Origin: an uncultured Pseudomonadota bacterium
Lineage (GTDB): Bacteria > Pseudomonadota > Gammaproteobacteria > Burkholderiales > Burkholderiaceae
DNA: 12,130 bases
NCBI GenBank assembly: GCA_946480245.1
Contig: CAMLIZ010000141.1
Span: 1 to 12,130, forward strand
Direction of reading: 5' to 3'
Of this stretch, positions 1-12,130 are shown one piece after another; position 1 is the first letter of the stretch; the number at the start of each line of letters is the position of its first letter. The notes under the pieces were generated by a model. That model saw only the letters and a program-made list of their open reading frames with translations, searched no databases and was not told where the DNA came from. The position numbers and the translations under genes were made by a program.

Positions 1-1
1 G

Positions 2-6727
<6,726 letters not shown>

Positions 6728-6735
6728 GCACCCGA

Positions 6736-6778
6736 CACCGCGACGCGGTGGGCTGCGCCCGGCGGCGCCCGGCGCAGC
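6736..6778. terminator. Two adjacent inverted repeats in a convergent gap, possible bidirectional terminator
   Basis: The 67-base gap between two convergent genes holds two GC-rich inverted repeats. The first, 6736-6750, is a 7-base palindrome around A6743. The second pairs 6752-6759 with 6771-6778 (8 bp), then a C/C mismatch, then 6761-6763 with 6767-6769 around a 3-base loop. Neither is followed by a clear T run on either strand, so a classical intrinsic terminator is not shown. Position and symmetry favour a role in ending or insulating transcription from both sides. Confidence 0.45.
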
Positions 6779-6794
6779 GCTCGAGCCTGCACAC

Positions 6795-7742
6795 TCAGCA
6801 GGTCATGGACAACAAGACCTTGCGCGGCCCGCTGAACGGGGCGCGACCGTGTGCCGTGAGCATGTTGTCGACGACCATCACATCACCACGTTCCCAGGGG
6901 AAGGCGACGGACTCCGCCTCCATCGCGGAGCGAACCTCCGCGAGGATGTCCTCGGTGGCCGGTTGACCGTCGCCGAAGCAGGCGTATTGCGGCATGTCGA
7001 AGGGCGAGTCGCCATAGATCTCCGACAGCGCTTCGTACACCTCAGGAGGATTGGACGACGGATGGAATTGTTCCAGCTGGTTGAACCAGACGCTTTCGCC
7101 CGTCTTGGGATGCCTCGCCGTCGCTGGCCCCAACTGCACCAGGCGCAGCCCGCCATCGGGCTTCCACTCGTACTTGATGCGCCCGGCGCTGCAATAGGCC
7201 TCGACGTCGGCTCTTGACTCCGTTTCGAAGGTCTGCTGCCAGGACTTGCCAATGGTGGTGCCCTTGCCGCCGTGGAGGTTTCTGACGTAGGTCACCCCCT
7301 TCTCTTCGAACAGTCGAATCGTGACGGGCGAGATCCGGCGCAGGATGGACCGACTGTCGCCGATCAGGGTGCTGCCGCCCGATTGCGCCGGCAGCACGCA
7401 GCAGAAATACAACCGCGCCGGCCAGGTATGGCTATAGGAGAGTTCGTTGTGTAGCGAGATCGGGAGTTCGGGCGGGTACTCGGTGGAGGTATAGACCGAC
7501 TGCGACAGCTTCGTGCGGGGCGAGTTGCCGTCGATGTAACGCGGCCGATCGCCTGGGAGCCCATTCATCACGCGCTGGAACACCTCCACATCGTTCACCC
7601 CGAAACCTCGGAAGAGGATCGCGCCATGGCGGTGAAGCAGCTCGTCGAGGCGCTGCGCGTCCTTGGTCATCACGTCGACAAGATCGACCGCTTGCGCGCA
7701 CGCATCGGCAAGCCACAGGTAGGGAAGAGTGGTTGAGGTCAT
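6795..7742 (-). CDS. SyrP-like TauD/TfdA-family Fe(II)/2-oxoglutarate-dependent oxygenase
   Basis: This 315-residue cytoplasmic non-heme iron enzyme probably hydroxylates an amino acid, free or carrier-bound, for the neighbouring NRPS. Visible are the iron ligands H98 and E100 (SLHNELSY) and H298 (NMLTAHGR), and the 2-oxoglutarate-binding Arg307 in FSGPR. The HxE form instead of HxD is typical of the SyrP, clavaminate synthase and VioC branch. SyrP beta-hydroxylates carrier-bound aspartate in syringomycin synthesis, so beta-hydroxyaspartate is a reasonable guess, while Arg or Asn hydroxylation is the main alternative. I chose ATG at 7742 because it begins a natural N terminus (MTSTTLPYLW) 22 bases after the racemase stop. 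An in-frame ATG at 7814 would add 24 residues and overlap the racemase; neither start has a strong ribosome binding site. It shares an operon with the racemase. Confidence 0.88.
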   Translation of the reverse strand: MTSTTLPYLWLADACAQAVDLVDVMTKDAQRLDELLHRHGAILFRGFGVNDVEVFQRVMNGLPGDRPRYIDGNSPRTKLSQSVYTSTEYPPELPISLHNELSYSHTWPARLYFCCVLPAQSGGSTLIGDSRSILRRISPVTIRLFEEKGVTYVRNLHGGKGTTIGKSWQQTFETESRADVEAYCSAGRIKYEWKPDGGLRLVQLGPATARHPKTGESVWFNQLEQFHPSSNPPEVYEALSEIYGDSPFDMPQYACFGDGQPATEDILAEVRSAMEAESVAFPWERGDVMVVDNMLTAHGRAPFSGPRKVLLSMTC

Positions 7743-7764
7743 GGGCAAATTGAGGATCGGCGCG

Positions 7765-8523
7765 CTACACGAGCGTGTGGGACGCCGGTTGCTGTGCCAG
7801 GCGAATCCCGGCATGTTCCAGGCAGGTTCCGGCGAGGATCTTCACCGGGTCGATGATTCGAAAGCCATGCCACGTATCGGTACGGACAGCGACCGAAAGC
7901 TCGGTGCATCCGAGCAGCAGTTGACTGATACCGGTCTTGTCTTTCAGGCGGGAGGCCACACCGGCGATCGCTTGGCACGCCCTCTGGCTCGGTGAAATTC
8001 CGGTCGCCTTGATCCCGTACGTACTGTCGAAGATGGCTGCCGAGAGCTCTTCCTGATCTGCCTCGTCGGGCACCACCACCGAGCCGCCGCATGCGTGCAG
8101 CGCGTTCGCATACAACTGCGACTTCACCGTTGCCGTGGTGGCAAGAAGGCCGATCGCATTGGCGCCGTTGCCGTTCCTGCAGGCATGCGAGGCCGCGTTC
8201 TCCACCATGTTGATCAATGGCAGGGTGGTTCGGCGCGCAATCTCCTGGAAATAGATGTGAGCGGTGTTGCAGATGATGACGCCGACGTCCGCGCCATGCC
8301 CCTGCAGGGCCTGCAGTTCGGCGGCGATGGCACCCGCAGGGTTGGCGCCCCCGCGCAGATAGGCGTCCACGCGGCTCGGAACCCCGGGGTTTGAACTCAG
8401 GATGAACGGCGCGTGGCGGGCATCCTGGTTCGCCGACGCGTTCAACTCGATCAGCAGCTGCGCGAAGTGCAGGCCGGCTGCCGGCCCCATGCCACCGAGT
8501 ATCCCGATCTTTCGAAACGTCAC
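7765..8523 (-). CDS. Aspartate/glutamate racemase family protein (probable aspartate racemase)
   Basis: This 252-residue cytoplasmic, cofactor-independent racemase interconverts L- and D-amino acids, most likely aspartate. It has the N-terminal GILGGMGPAA motif (about residues 7-16) and both catalytic cysteines, C85 in IICNTAH and C206 in LLLGCTELS. Length and motif spacing are normal for the Asp/Glu racemase family, and both cysteines suggest an active enzyme. I chose the GTG at 8523: an AAAGGA ribosome binding site at 8531-8536 sits 7 bases upstream, and the protein then starts VTFRKIGILGG as family members usually do. A GTG at 8553 would add ten residues that lack family character. It is the first gene of a probable two-gene operon with the oxygenase and diverges from the second NRPS. 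Its likely role is to supply D-Asp (or another D-acid) to the assembly line; hydantoin or maleate-type relatives are less likely. Confidence 0.88.
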   Translation of the reverse strand: MTFRKIGILGGMGPAAGLHFAQLLIELNASANQDARHAPFILSSNPGVPSRVDAYLRGGANPAGAIAAELQALQGHGADVGVIICNTAHIYFQEIARRTTLPLINMVENAASHACRNGNGANAIGLLATTATVKSQLYANALHACGGSVVVPDEADQEELSAAIFDSTYGIKATGISPSQRACQAIAGVASRLKDKTGISQLLLGCTELSVAVRTDTWHGFRIIDPVKILAGTCLEHAGIRLAQQPASHTLV

Positions 8524-8530
8524 TACCCCG

Positions 8531-8536
8531 TCCTTT
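8531..8536 (-). promoter_or_regulatory. Ribosome binding site of the racemase gene
   Basis: On the minus strand this reads AAAGGA, 7 bases before GTG at 8523. It decides the start in favour of 8523 over the upstream GTG at 8553. Confidence 0.7.
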
Positions 8537-8587
8537 GCATCCTGCCCCCGCACAGGCGCTACTTCGCGAGGCGCCGGGGCTTGGTCG

Positions 8588-8604
8588 CGTCAAATGTCAT
8601 GACG
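8588..8604. promoter_or_regulatory. Inverted repeat CGTCA-N7-TGACG, possible operator
   Basis: Perfect 5-base arms (8588-8592 and 8600-8604) flank a 7-base spacer; the 8-base palindrome GTCATGAC lies at 8596-8603. Its place in the divergent control region fits a dimeric regulator site, and the left arm overlaps a minus-strand TTGACG. Such short symmetry can occur by chance. Confidence 0.25.
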
Positions 8605-8743
8605 AATCACGACTGGATTCCATCCCGCACCTGTGGGGATGTGCACCAGCTGTTTTGGTACCGCACCATGCCCCGGCAGAAGGTCTCAAGGCGTCGACCG
8701 GGGCGGATGTGCTGTCCCGCGTGCACCCCTGGGTAACGATGCC

Positions 8744-8749
8744 GGAGGA
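8744..8749 (+). promoter_or_regulatory. Strong Shine-Dalgarno sequence GGAGGA
   Basis: GGAGGA lies close before the ATG at 8752 (two-base gap, or 5 to 6 bases from the core centre). It is the best ribosome binding site in the window, yet it serves the small leader ORF and not the annotated NRPS start at 8830. Confidence 0.5.
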
Positions 8750-8751
8750 AT

Positions 8752-8826
8752 ATGCATGCCCTGGCCCCGCAGACCATCGTGCGGCAGCCCCCAATCGCAA
8801 TGGCCGCCGCAACCGGTGGCGAGTGA
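8752..8826 (+). CDS. Putative 24-residue leader ORF immediately upstream of and in frame with the second NRPS
   Basis: An ATG at 8752 follows GGAGGA and opens a 24-codon ORF beginning MHALAPQTIV and ending AAATGGE, with TGA at 8824-8826. Only three bases separate its stop from the NRPS ATG at 8830, and it is in the same frame. Ribosomes loaded at the strong site could re-initiate at the NRPS start (translational coupling). Alternatively it is a former N-terminal extension now cut off by a stop codon. It has no signal peptide or run of one regulatory amino acid. There is no proof that it is translated, and no family is recognised. Confidence 0.35.
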   Translation: MHALAPQTIVRQPPIAMAAATGGE

Positions 8827-8829
8827 TCG

Positions 8830-11800
8830 ATGCACGTGCAGCCTGCCCCCGTCTTTCCGCTGAGCCTGGCGCAGCAGGTTATCTGGCTTGATCAGCTTCT
8901 CGAGCCGGACCTGCCTTGCTACAACATTGGCGGGGCGCTGCAGTTCGACGGCCAGATACGCCCGGATCTGTGGGAGCGCGCCGTCGCCGAGGTGGTGCGC
9001 GAGACCGACGTGCTGCGCCTGGTCCTGGTGGACCGTCCCGAAGGGGTCGGCCAGAAGATCCTCGACCATCTTGCGTTCGAGCTCCCGCGTCACGACTATT
9101 CATCGCTCCCCGATGGGGAGGCCCGCGCCTGGGACCACGTGCGGCGCGCGTTCATGCGCCCCTTCCGGCTCTTCGAATGCCCACTATGGGAGATGGAATG
9201 GGTGCAGGCGACCCCCAGCCGCAGCCTGTGCCTGCTTCGCTTCCACCATTTGGTCGCCGACGGCGCATCGATATCGGTCGTCGGCATACGTTTCGTCGAA
9301 GCCTACAACCGGCTGGTGCGCGGCGAGCCGGCCGCGACGCCCGCGTCGTCGTACCAGCGCATCGTCACCGACGACCTCGAATACCAGGCATCCCCGCGCT
9401 ACGCCCGGGACCGCGATTTCTGGCTCGGGCGGGTGCCCCATTGTCCTGAGGCCTTGTTCCCGCAACGGGGGCAGCAATGGGGGCGGCGCCCGACGGAACA
9501 CGTGGCATGGGAGATCGACCGGACGGAGTTCGACCGGATGGCAGCGGCCGTGTCGCAGGAGGGGGGATCGAGCACCCAGATGCTGGTCGCCGCCTTGGCG
9601 GTCTACTTCGCCCGCATCACCGGCGATCGGCCCGAGGTGGTGATCGCCGTGCCGCTGCACAACCGCCGAAGCCCCATCGACAAGAGCACCGTGGGCATGT
9701 TTTCGCGGGTGTTGCCCATCAGCGTGCCCATCGATCCGAGGGCGCCGTTCCAAACGGTCGTCCGCTCGGTGGATGCCGAAACCAAAGCCTGCTACCGCCA
9801 TGCCCGGTTTCCAACCTACGAGATCGCGCGCGTTCTTCAGAAGAATGCAGCGCAACGCATCCGACTCTTCGATGTGTCCGTCTCGGTGGAGGACTTTCGC
9901 CGTGACCCCGCCATCGAAGGCGGTCGCGTGTCGATGGTGCCGCTGCACAACGGGTTCGAGGACGTGCCGCTGGCGGTGTACCTGCGCAACTACGGCGAGA
10001 CGACGAAGAGCGTCGGCATCGAATTCAGCTTCGACCCTCAGGTGCTGACCCGCGCGGAGGTGGAGCGCGCGGCGCAGGGTATCGAGCGGTTGCTGCGGGC
10101 GGTGGTGGCCGCTCCACACACCCCCGTCGGCCTGTTGCCACTGATCGGCGAGCATGAGCGGTGGCAGGTGCTGCACGGCTTCAATTCGACCGCACGCCCC
10201 TGCCCGACGGAGCGCTGCGTGCACCACCTGTTCGAGGCGCAAGCGCAAGCTGCGCCGCATGCACCCGCTGTGGTGGCAGGCGAGCGGAGCTTGACCTATG
10301 GCGAGCTCAATGAACAGGCCAACCGGCTGGCACACCACCTGATCGACCTCGGCGTTCGCCCCGATGATCGCGTAGCGGTGGCGCTGCCGCGCGGACCCGA
10401 GCTGCTGGTGGCCATGCTCGCCACGTTCAAGGCGGGCGGTTGCTATGTGCCCCTGGACCCGGAATATCCGCCGCAGCGCCTGGCCTACATCGTGTCCGAC
10501 AGCGCCCCTTGCGCGCTGCTGACCACGGGCGCCGTGGTGGCGAGCATCGGATCGTCACTGCCTGCACTGAGGGTGGTCGAGCTCGACCGGGATGACGAAT
10601 GGGCCCACCAGCCGGCCACCGACGCCAACGCCGCTGTCGGCCTGTCGAGCCGCTCATTGGCCTATGTGATCCACACGTCGGGGTCCACCGGACGGCCCAA
10701 GGGCGTCGGGATCGAACACCGCAGCCTGGTCAACTACTGCCTCGACGCCATCCGATGGTTCGGCCTTCGCGCGGATGACGCGGTGCTGCAGCAGAACTCG
10801 CTGAACTTCGACCTGTCACTGGAGGAGGCGCTCCCGGCGCTGCTGGCCGGCGCCGCGCTGATGCCGTGCAATGAGCCGCTGCAGGAGCGGACCTCGCAGG
10901 TCGCCGCGACGGTCGCTCACCTGACGGCCGCGCACTGGCACACGCTGGTCGGGCTGTGGGCACTTGATCCCGCCAGTGCCGGTGCCCAGCTGGCGGGCGT
11001 GCGGCTCATCAACGTGACGGGAGAGGCGCTGTCGGCGCAGAAGGTGGCGCAGTGGGCCGCCTTCGCGCCGGCGACCACCCGACTGATCAACACCTATGGC
11101 CCGACCGAGGCCACGGTGTCGTGCACCGCGGCGCTCGTGGACGCACACAGCGGCGCTGCGGGCGTGAGCATCGGCAAGCCCTTTGCCAACACGCGCATCT
11201 ACATCCTCGATCGCCAGGGCGAACCGGTGGCGGTCGGCGTGGCGGGGGAAATCCACATTGGCGGTGCACAGGTGGGCCGGGGCTACTTGAACCGGCCGGA
11301 CCTGACGGCGGAGCGCTTCGTGCCCGACCCATTCACCGACGAGGCCGGCGCCCGCATGTACAAAACGGGCGACCTCGGATGCTGGCGGGCCGACGGAACC
11401 ATCGACTACCTGGGGCGCAACGACCACCAGGTCAAGCTGCAGGGCTTTCGCATCGAGCCCGGCGAGATCGAGGCGTGCCTGCTGCAACAGCCCGGGGTGC
11501 GCGAGGCAGTCGTGCTGGTGCGTGGCGACACCGCTGCAGACAAGCGCCTCGTCGCCTATGTGGTCGCGCATGAAGGCCGGGCCGTCGAAGCCGGGGCACT
11601 GCGCAGCGCCTTGCAGGGTGCGCTGCCGCAGTACATGGTGCCCGCGCACTTCGTGATGCTCGAGTGGATGCCGCTCACGCCCAACGGCAAGCTCGATCGA
11701 AGCGCCCTGCCCGCACCGGACCAACCGGATATCCGCACCGGGTACGTGGCGCCACGCACGCCGACCGAACAGCAACTGGCACGCCTGTGGGCCGAGGTGC

Positions 11801-12130
11801 TCGGCGTCGAACGGGTGGGCGTGCATGACGACTTCTTCGAGCTCGGCGGGCACTCGCTGCTGGCCACGCAGATTCTTTCGAAGGTGCGCGCGGCCTTTGG
11901 GGCCCAGATGCCGTTGCGCCGATTGTTCGAAGCGCCCACGGTCGCGGCACTTGCGCATGATCTGCTGCGGGCCCAGCAGGATGCCTCCCCGCCGCTGGTG
12001 CCGGTGTCGCGCGACTGCGCACTGCCGCTGTCGTTTGCGCAGCAGCGCCTGTGGTTCCTGGATCAGCTGGAGCCGGGCAATGCCGCCTACAACGTGCCGG
12101 CAGCCGTGCGGCTGAGCGGCGTGCCCAATG
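8830..12130 (+). CDS. Non-ribosomal peptide synthetase, C-A(Dab)-PCP-C... (3' end outside window)
   Basis: This is the N-terminal 1100 residues of a cytoplasmic NRPS; the frame stays open to the window end. An in-frame TGA at 8824 forces the start to ATG 8830 (weak GGCGAG upstream) or a later codon. Domains: C (about 8860-10130; LSLAQQVIWLDQLL near the N terminus, HHLVADG at 9244-9264), A (about 10210-11715), PCP (DDFFELGGHSLL, Ser at 11854-11856), and the start of another C domain (LSFAQQRLWFLDQLEPG from about 12030). The A domain code reads DLEHNTTVSK, known for 2,4-diaminobutyrate. A protein that begins with a C domain accepts its donor from elsewhere: an acyl-CoA or acyl carrier (lipopeptide initiation) or another NRPS. 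It diverges from the racemase operon. NRPS assignment is certain; its position in the assembly order is inferred. Confidence 0.96.
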   Translation, partial: MHVQPAPVFPLSLAQQVIWLDQLLEPDLPCYNIGGALQFDGQIRPDLWERAVAEVVRETDVLRLVLVDRPEGVGQKILDHLAFELPRHDYSSLPDGEARAWDHVRRAFMRPFRLFECPLWEMEWVQATPSRSLCLLRFHHLVADGASISVVGIRFVEAYNRLVRGEPAATPASSYQRIVTDDLEYQASPRYARDRDFWLGRVPHCPEALFPQRGQQWGRRPTEHVAWEIDRTEFDRMAAAVSQEGGSSTQMLVAALAVYFARITGDRPEVVIAVPLHNRRSPIDKSTVGMFSRVLPISVPIDPRAPFQTVVRSVDAETKACYRHARFPTYEIARVLQKNAAQRIRLFDVSVSVEDFRRDPAIEGGRVSMVPLHNGFEDVPLAVYLRNYGETTKSVGIEFSFDPQVLTRAEVERAAQGIERLLRAVVAAPHTPVGLLPLIGEHERWQVLHGFNSTARPCPTERCVHHLFEAQAQAAPHAPAVVAGERSLTYGELNEQANRLAHHLIDLGVRPDDRVAVALPRGPELLVAMLATFKAGGCYVPLDPEYPPQRLAYIVSDSAPCALLTTGAVVASIGSSLPALRVVELDRDDEWAHQPATDANAAVGLSSRSLAYVIHTSGSTGRPKGVGIEHRSLVNYCLDAIRWFGLRADDAVLQQNSLNFDLSLEEALPALLAGAALMPCNEPLQERTSQVAATVAHLTAAHWHTLVGLWALDPASAGAQLAGVRLINVTGEALSAQKVAQWAAFAPATTRLINTYGPTEATVSCTAALVDAHSGAAGVSIGKPFANTRIYILDRQGEPVAVGVAGEIHIGGAQVGRGYLNRPDLTAERFVPDPFTDEAGARMYKTGDLGCWRADGTIDYLGRNDHQVKLQGFRIEPGEIEACLLQQPGVREAVVLVRGDTAADKRLVAYVVAHEGRAVEAGALRSALQGALPQYMVPAHFVMLEWMPLTPNGKLDRSALPAPDQPDIRTGYVAPRTPTEQQLARLWAEVLGVERVGVHDDFFELGGHSLLATQILSKVRAAFGAQMPLRRLFEAPTVAALAHDLLRAQQDASPPLVPVSRDCALPLSFAQQRLWFLDQLEPGNAAYNVPAAVRLSGVPN
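8860..10130 (+). other. N-terminal condensation domain, possible starter type
   Basis: The domain has an intact HHxxxDG motif (RFHHLVADGAS, 9244-9264). Its first core reads AQQVIWLDQ instead of the AQQRLWFLDQ of the following C domain, and the downstream cores diverge from the other C domains in the window (VSVEDF in place of FSLRN). The IW form recalls N-terminal C domains such as EntF and DhbF that take an acyl donor in trans. The donor is not identifiable from sequence alone. Confidence 0.6.
10210..11715 (+). other. Adenylation domain of the second NRPS, predicted 2,4-diaminobutyrate
   Basis: Cores seen are LTYGELN near 10294, HTSGSTGRPKG at 10672, FDLSLEE near 10807, NTYGPTEATVS near 11089, YKTGD near 11359 and TPNGKLDR near 11680. 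Hand alignment to GrsA gives D235, L236, E239, H278, N299, T301, T322, V330, S331, K517. I recognise DLEHNTTVSK as the code of the Dab modules of syringomycin synthetase. The acidic Glu239 fits a basic side chain. No Dab biosynthesis gene lies in the window. Confidence 0.8.
11755..11970 (+). other. Peptidyl carrier protein domain of the second NRPS
   Basis: The motif DDFFELGGHSLLATQ provides the phosphopantetheine serine at 11854-11856. It passes the first (predicted Dab) residue to the C domain that begins near 12010 and is cut by the window edge. Confidence 0.95.

Larger units (their letters stand above)
8524..8829. promoter_or_regulatory. Divergent intergenic control region between racemase operon and second NRPS
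   Basis: These 306 bases separate divergent genes and must hold the racemase-operon promoter and probably the NRPS promoter. I see no convincing -35/-10 pair on either strand. TTGACG on the minus strand (8588-8593) resembles a -35 box but has no good -10 at the right distance. Other contents are an inverted repeat at 8588-8604 and a strong ribosome binding site with a 24-codon ORF (8744-8826) just before the NRPS. The segment 8605-8740 shows nothing I can name. Confidence 0.5.

Noticed and set aside
7742..7814. Longer oxygenase form starting at ATG 7814
   Set aside because: The extra 24 residues overlap the racemase end, are Arg/Ser-rich and do not look like the start of this family; ATG 7742 is kept, though the binding site does not settle it.
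8600..8736. A 45-codon ORF (ATG 8600 to TAA 8734) in the divergent region
   Set aside because: It has no ribosome binding site and no recognisable sequence, and its frame is open only as part of a longer antisense shadow of the racemase.

Overview
This is a GC-rich bacterial window with dense coding on both strands, taken from the middle of a non-ribosomal peptide synthetase (NRPS) biosynthetic cluster. High GC, a SyrP-type non-heme iron hydroxylase and stand-alone NRPS proteins with Gram-negative-style modules suggest a proteobacterium. A beta-proteobacterium of the Burkholderiales, or a pseudomonad-like organism, is my best guess from gene style alone; nothing here fixes the species.

Layout. 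(1) Positions 2-6727, + strand: the 3' end of a large NRPS gene with domain order C(partial)-A-PCP-C-A-PCP-TE, so it ends an assembly line. The second adenylation domain reads as a threonine domain (code DFWNIGMVHK). The first lacks the canonical Asp235 and has an unrecognised code (about VVKNIANDTK). (2) Positions 6728-6794: a short convergent gap with two adjacent GC-rich inverted repeats. (3) Positions 6795-7742, - strand: a TauD/TfdA-family Fe(II)/2-oxoglutarate oxygenase of the SyrP type. (4) Positions 7765-8523, - strand: an aspartate/glutamate racemase, upstream of the oxygenase and probably in the same operon. (5) Positions 8524-8829: a divergent control region that contains a strong ribosome binding site serving a 24-codon leader ORF. 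(6) Positions 8830-12130, + strand: the 5' part of a second NRPS, C-A-PCP-C(partial), which runs off the window. Its adenylation domain reads as 2,4-diaminobutyrate (code DLEHNTTVSK).

How the genes may work together. The downstream NRPS starts with a C domain that has no module before it, so it may start a line by accepting an acyl group or an upstream peptide. The upstream NRPS ends with a thioesterase and releases a product. The oxygenase and racemase sit between them as tailoring and precursor genes. They suggest a beta-hydroxylated and/or D-configured acidic residue, most likely aspartate, although no Asp-activating domain is visible here. Dab, Thr and a SyrP-like hydroxylase together recall syringomycin-type lipopeptides and hydroxyaspartate siderophores, but the visible modules do not identify a known product. 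The least conventional elements are the Asp235-less adenylation domain and the leader ORF that ends 3 bases before the second NRPS start.
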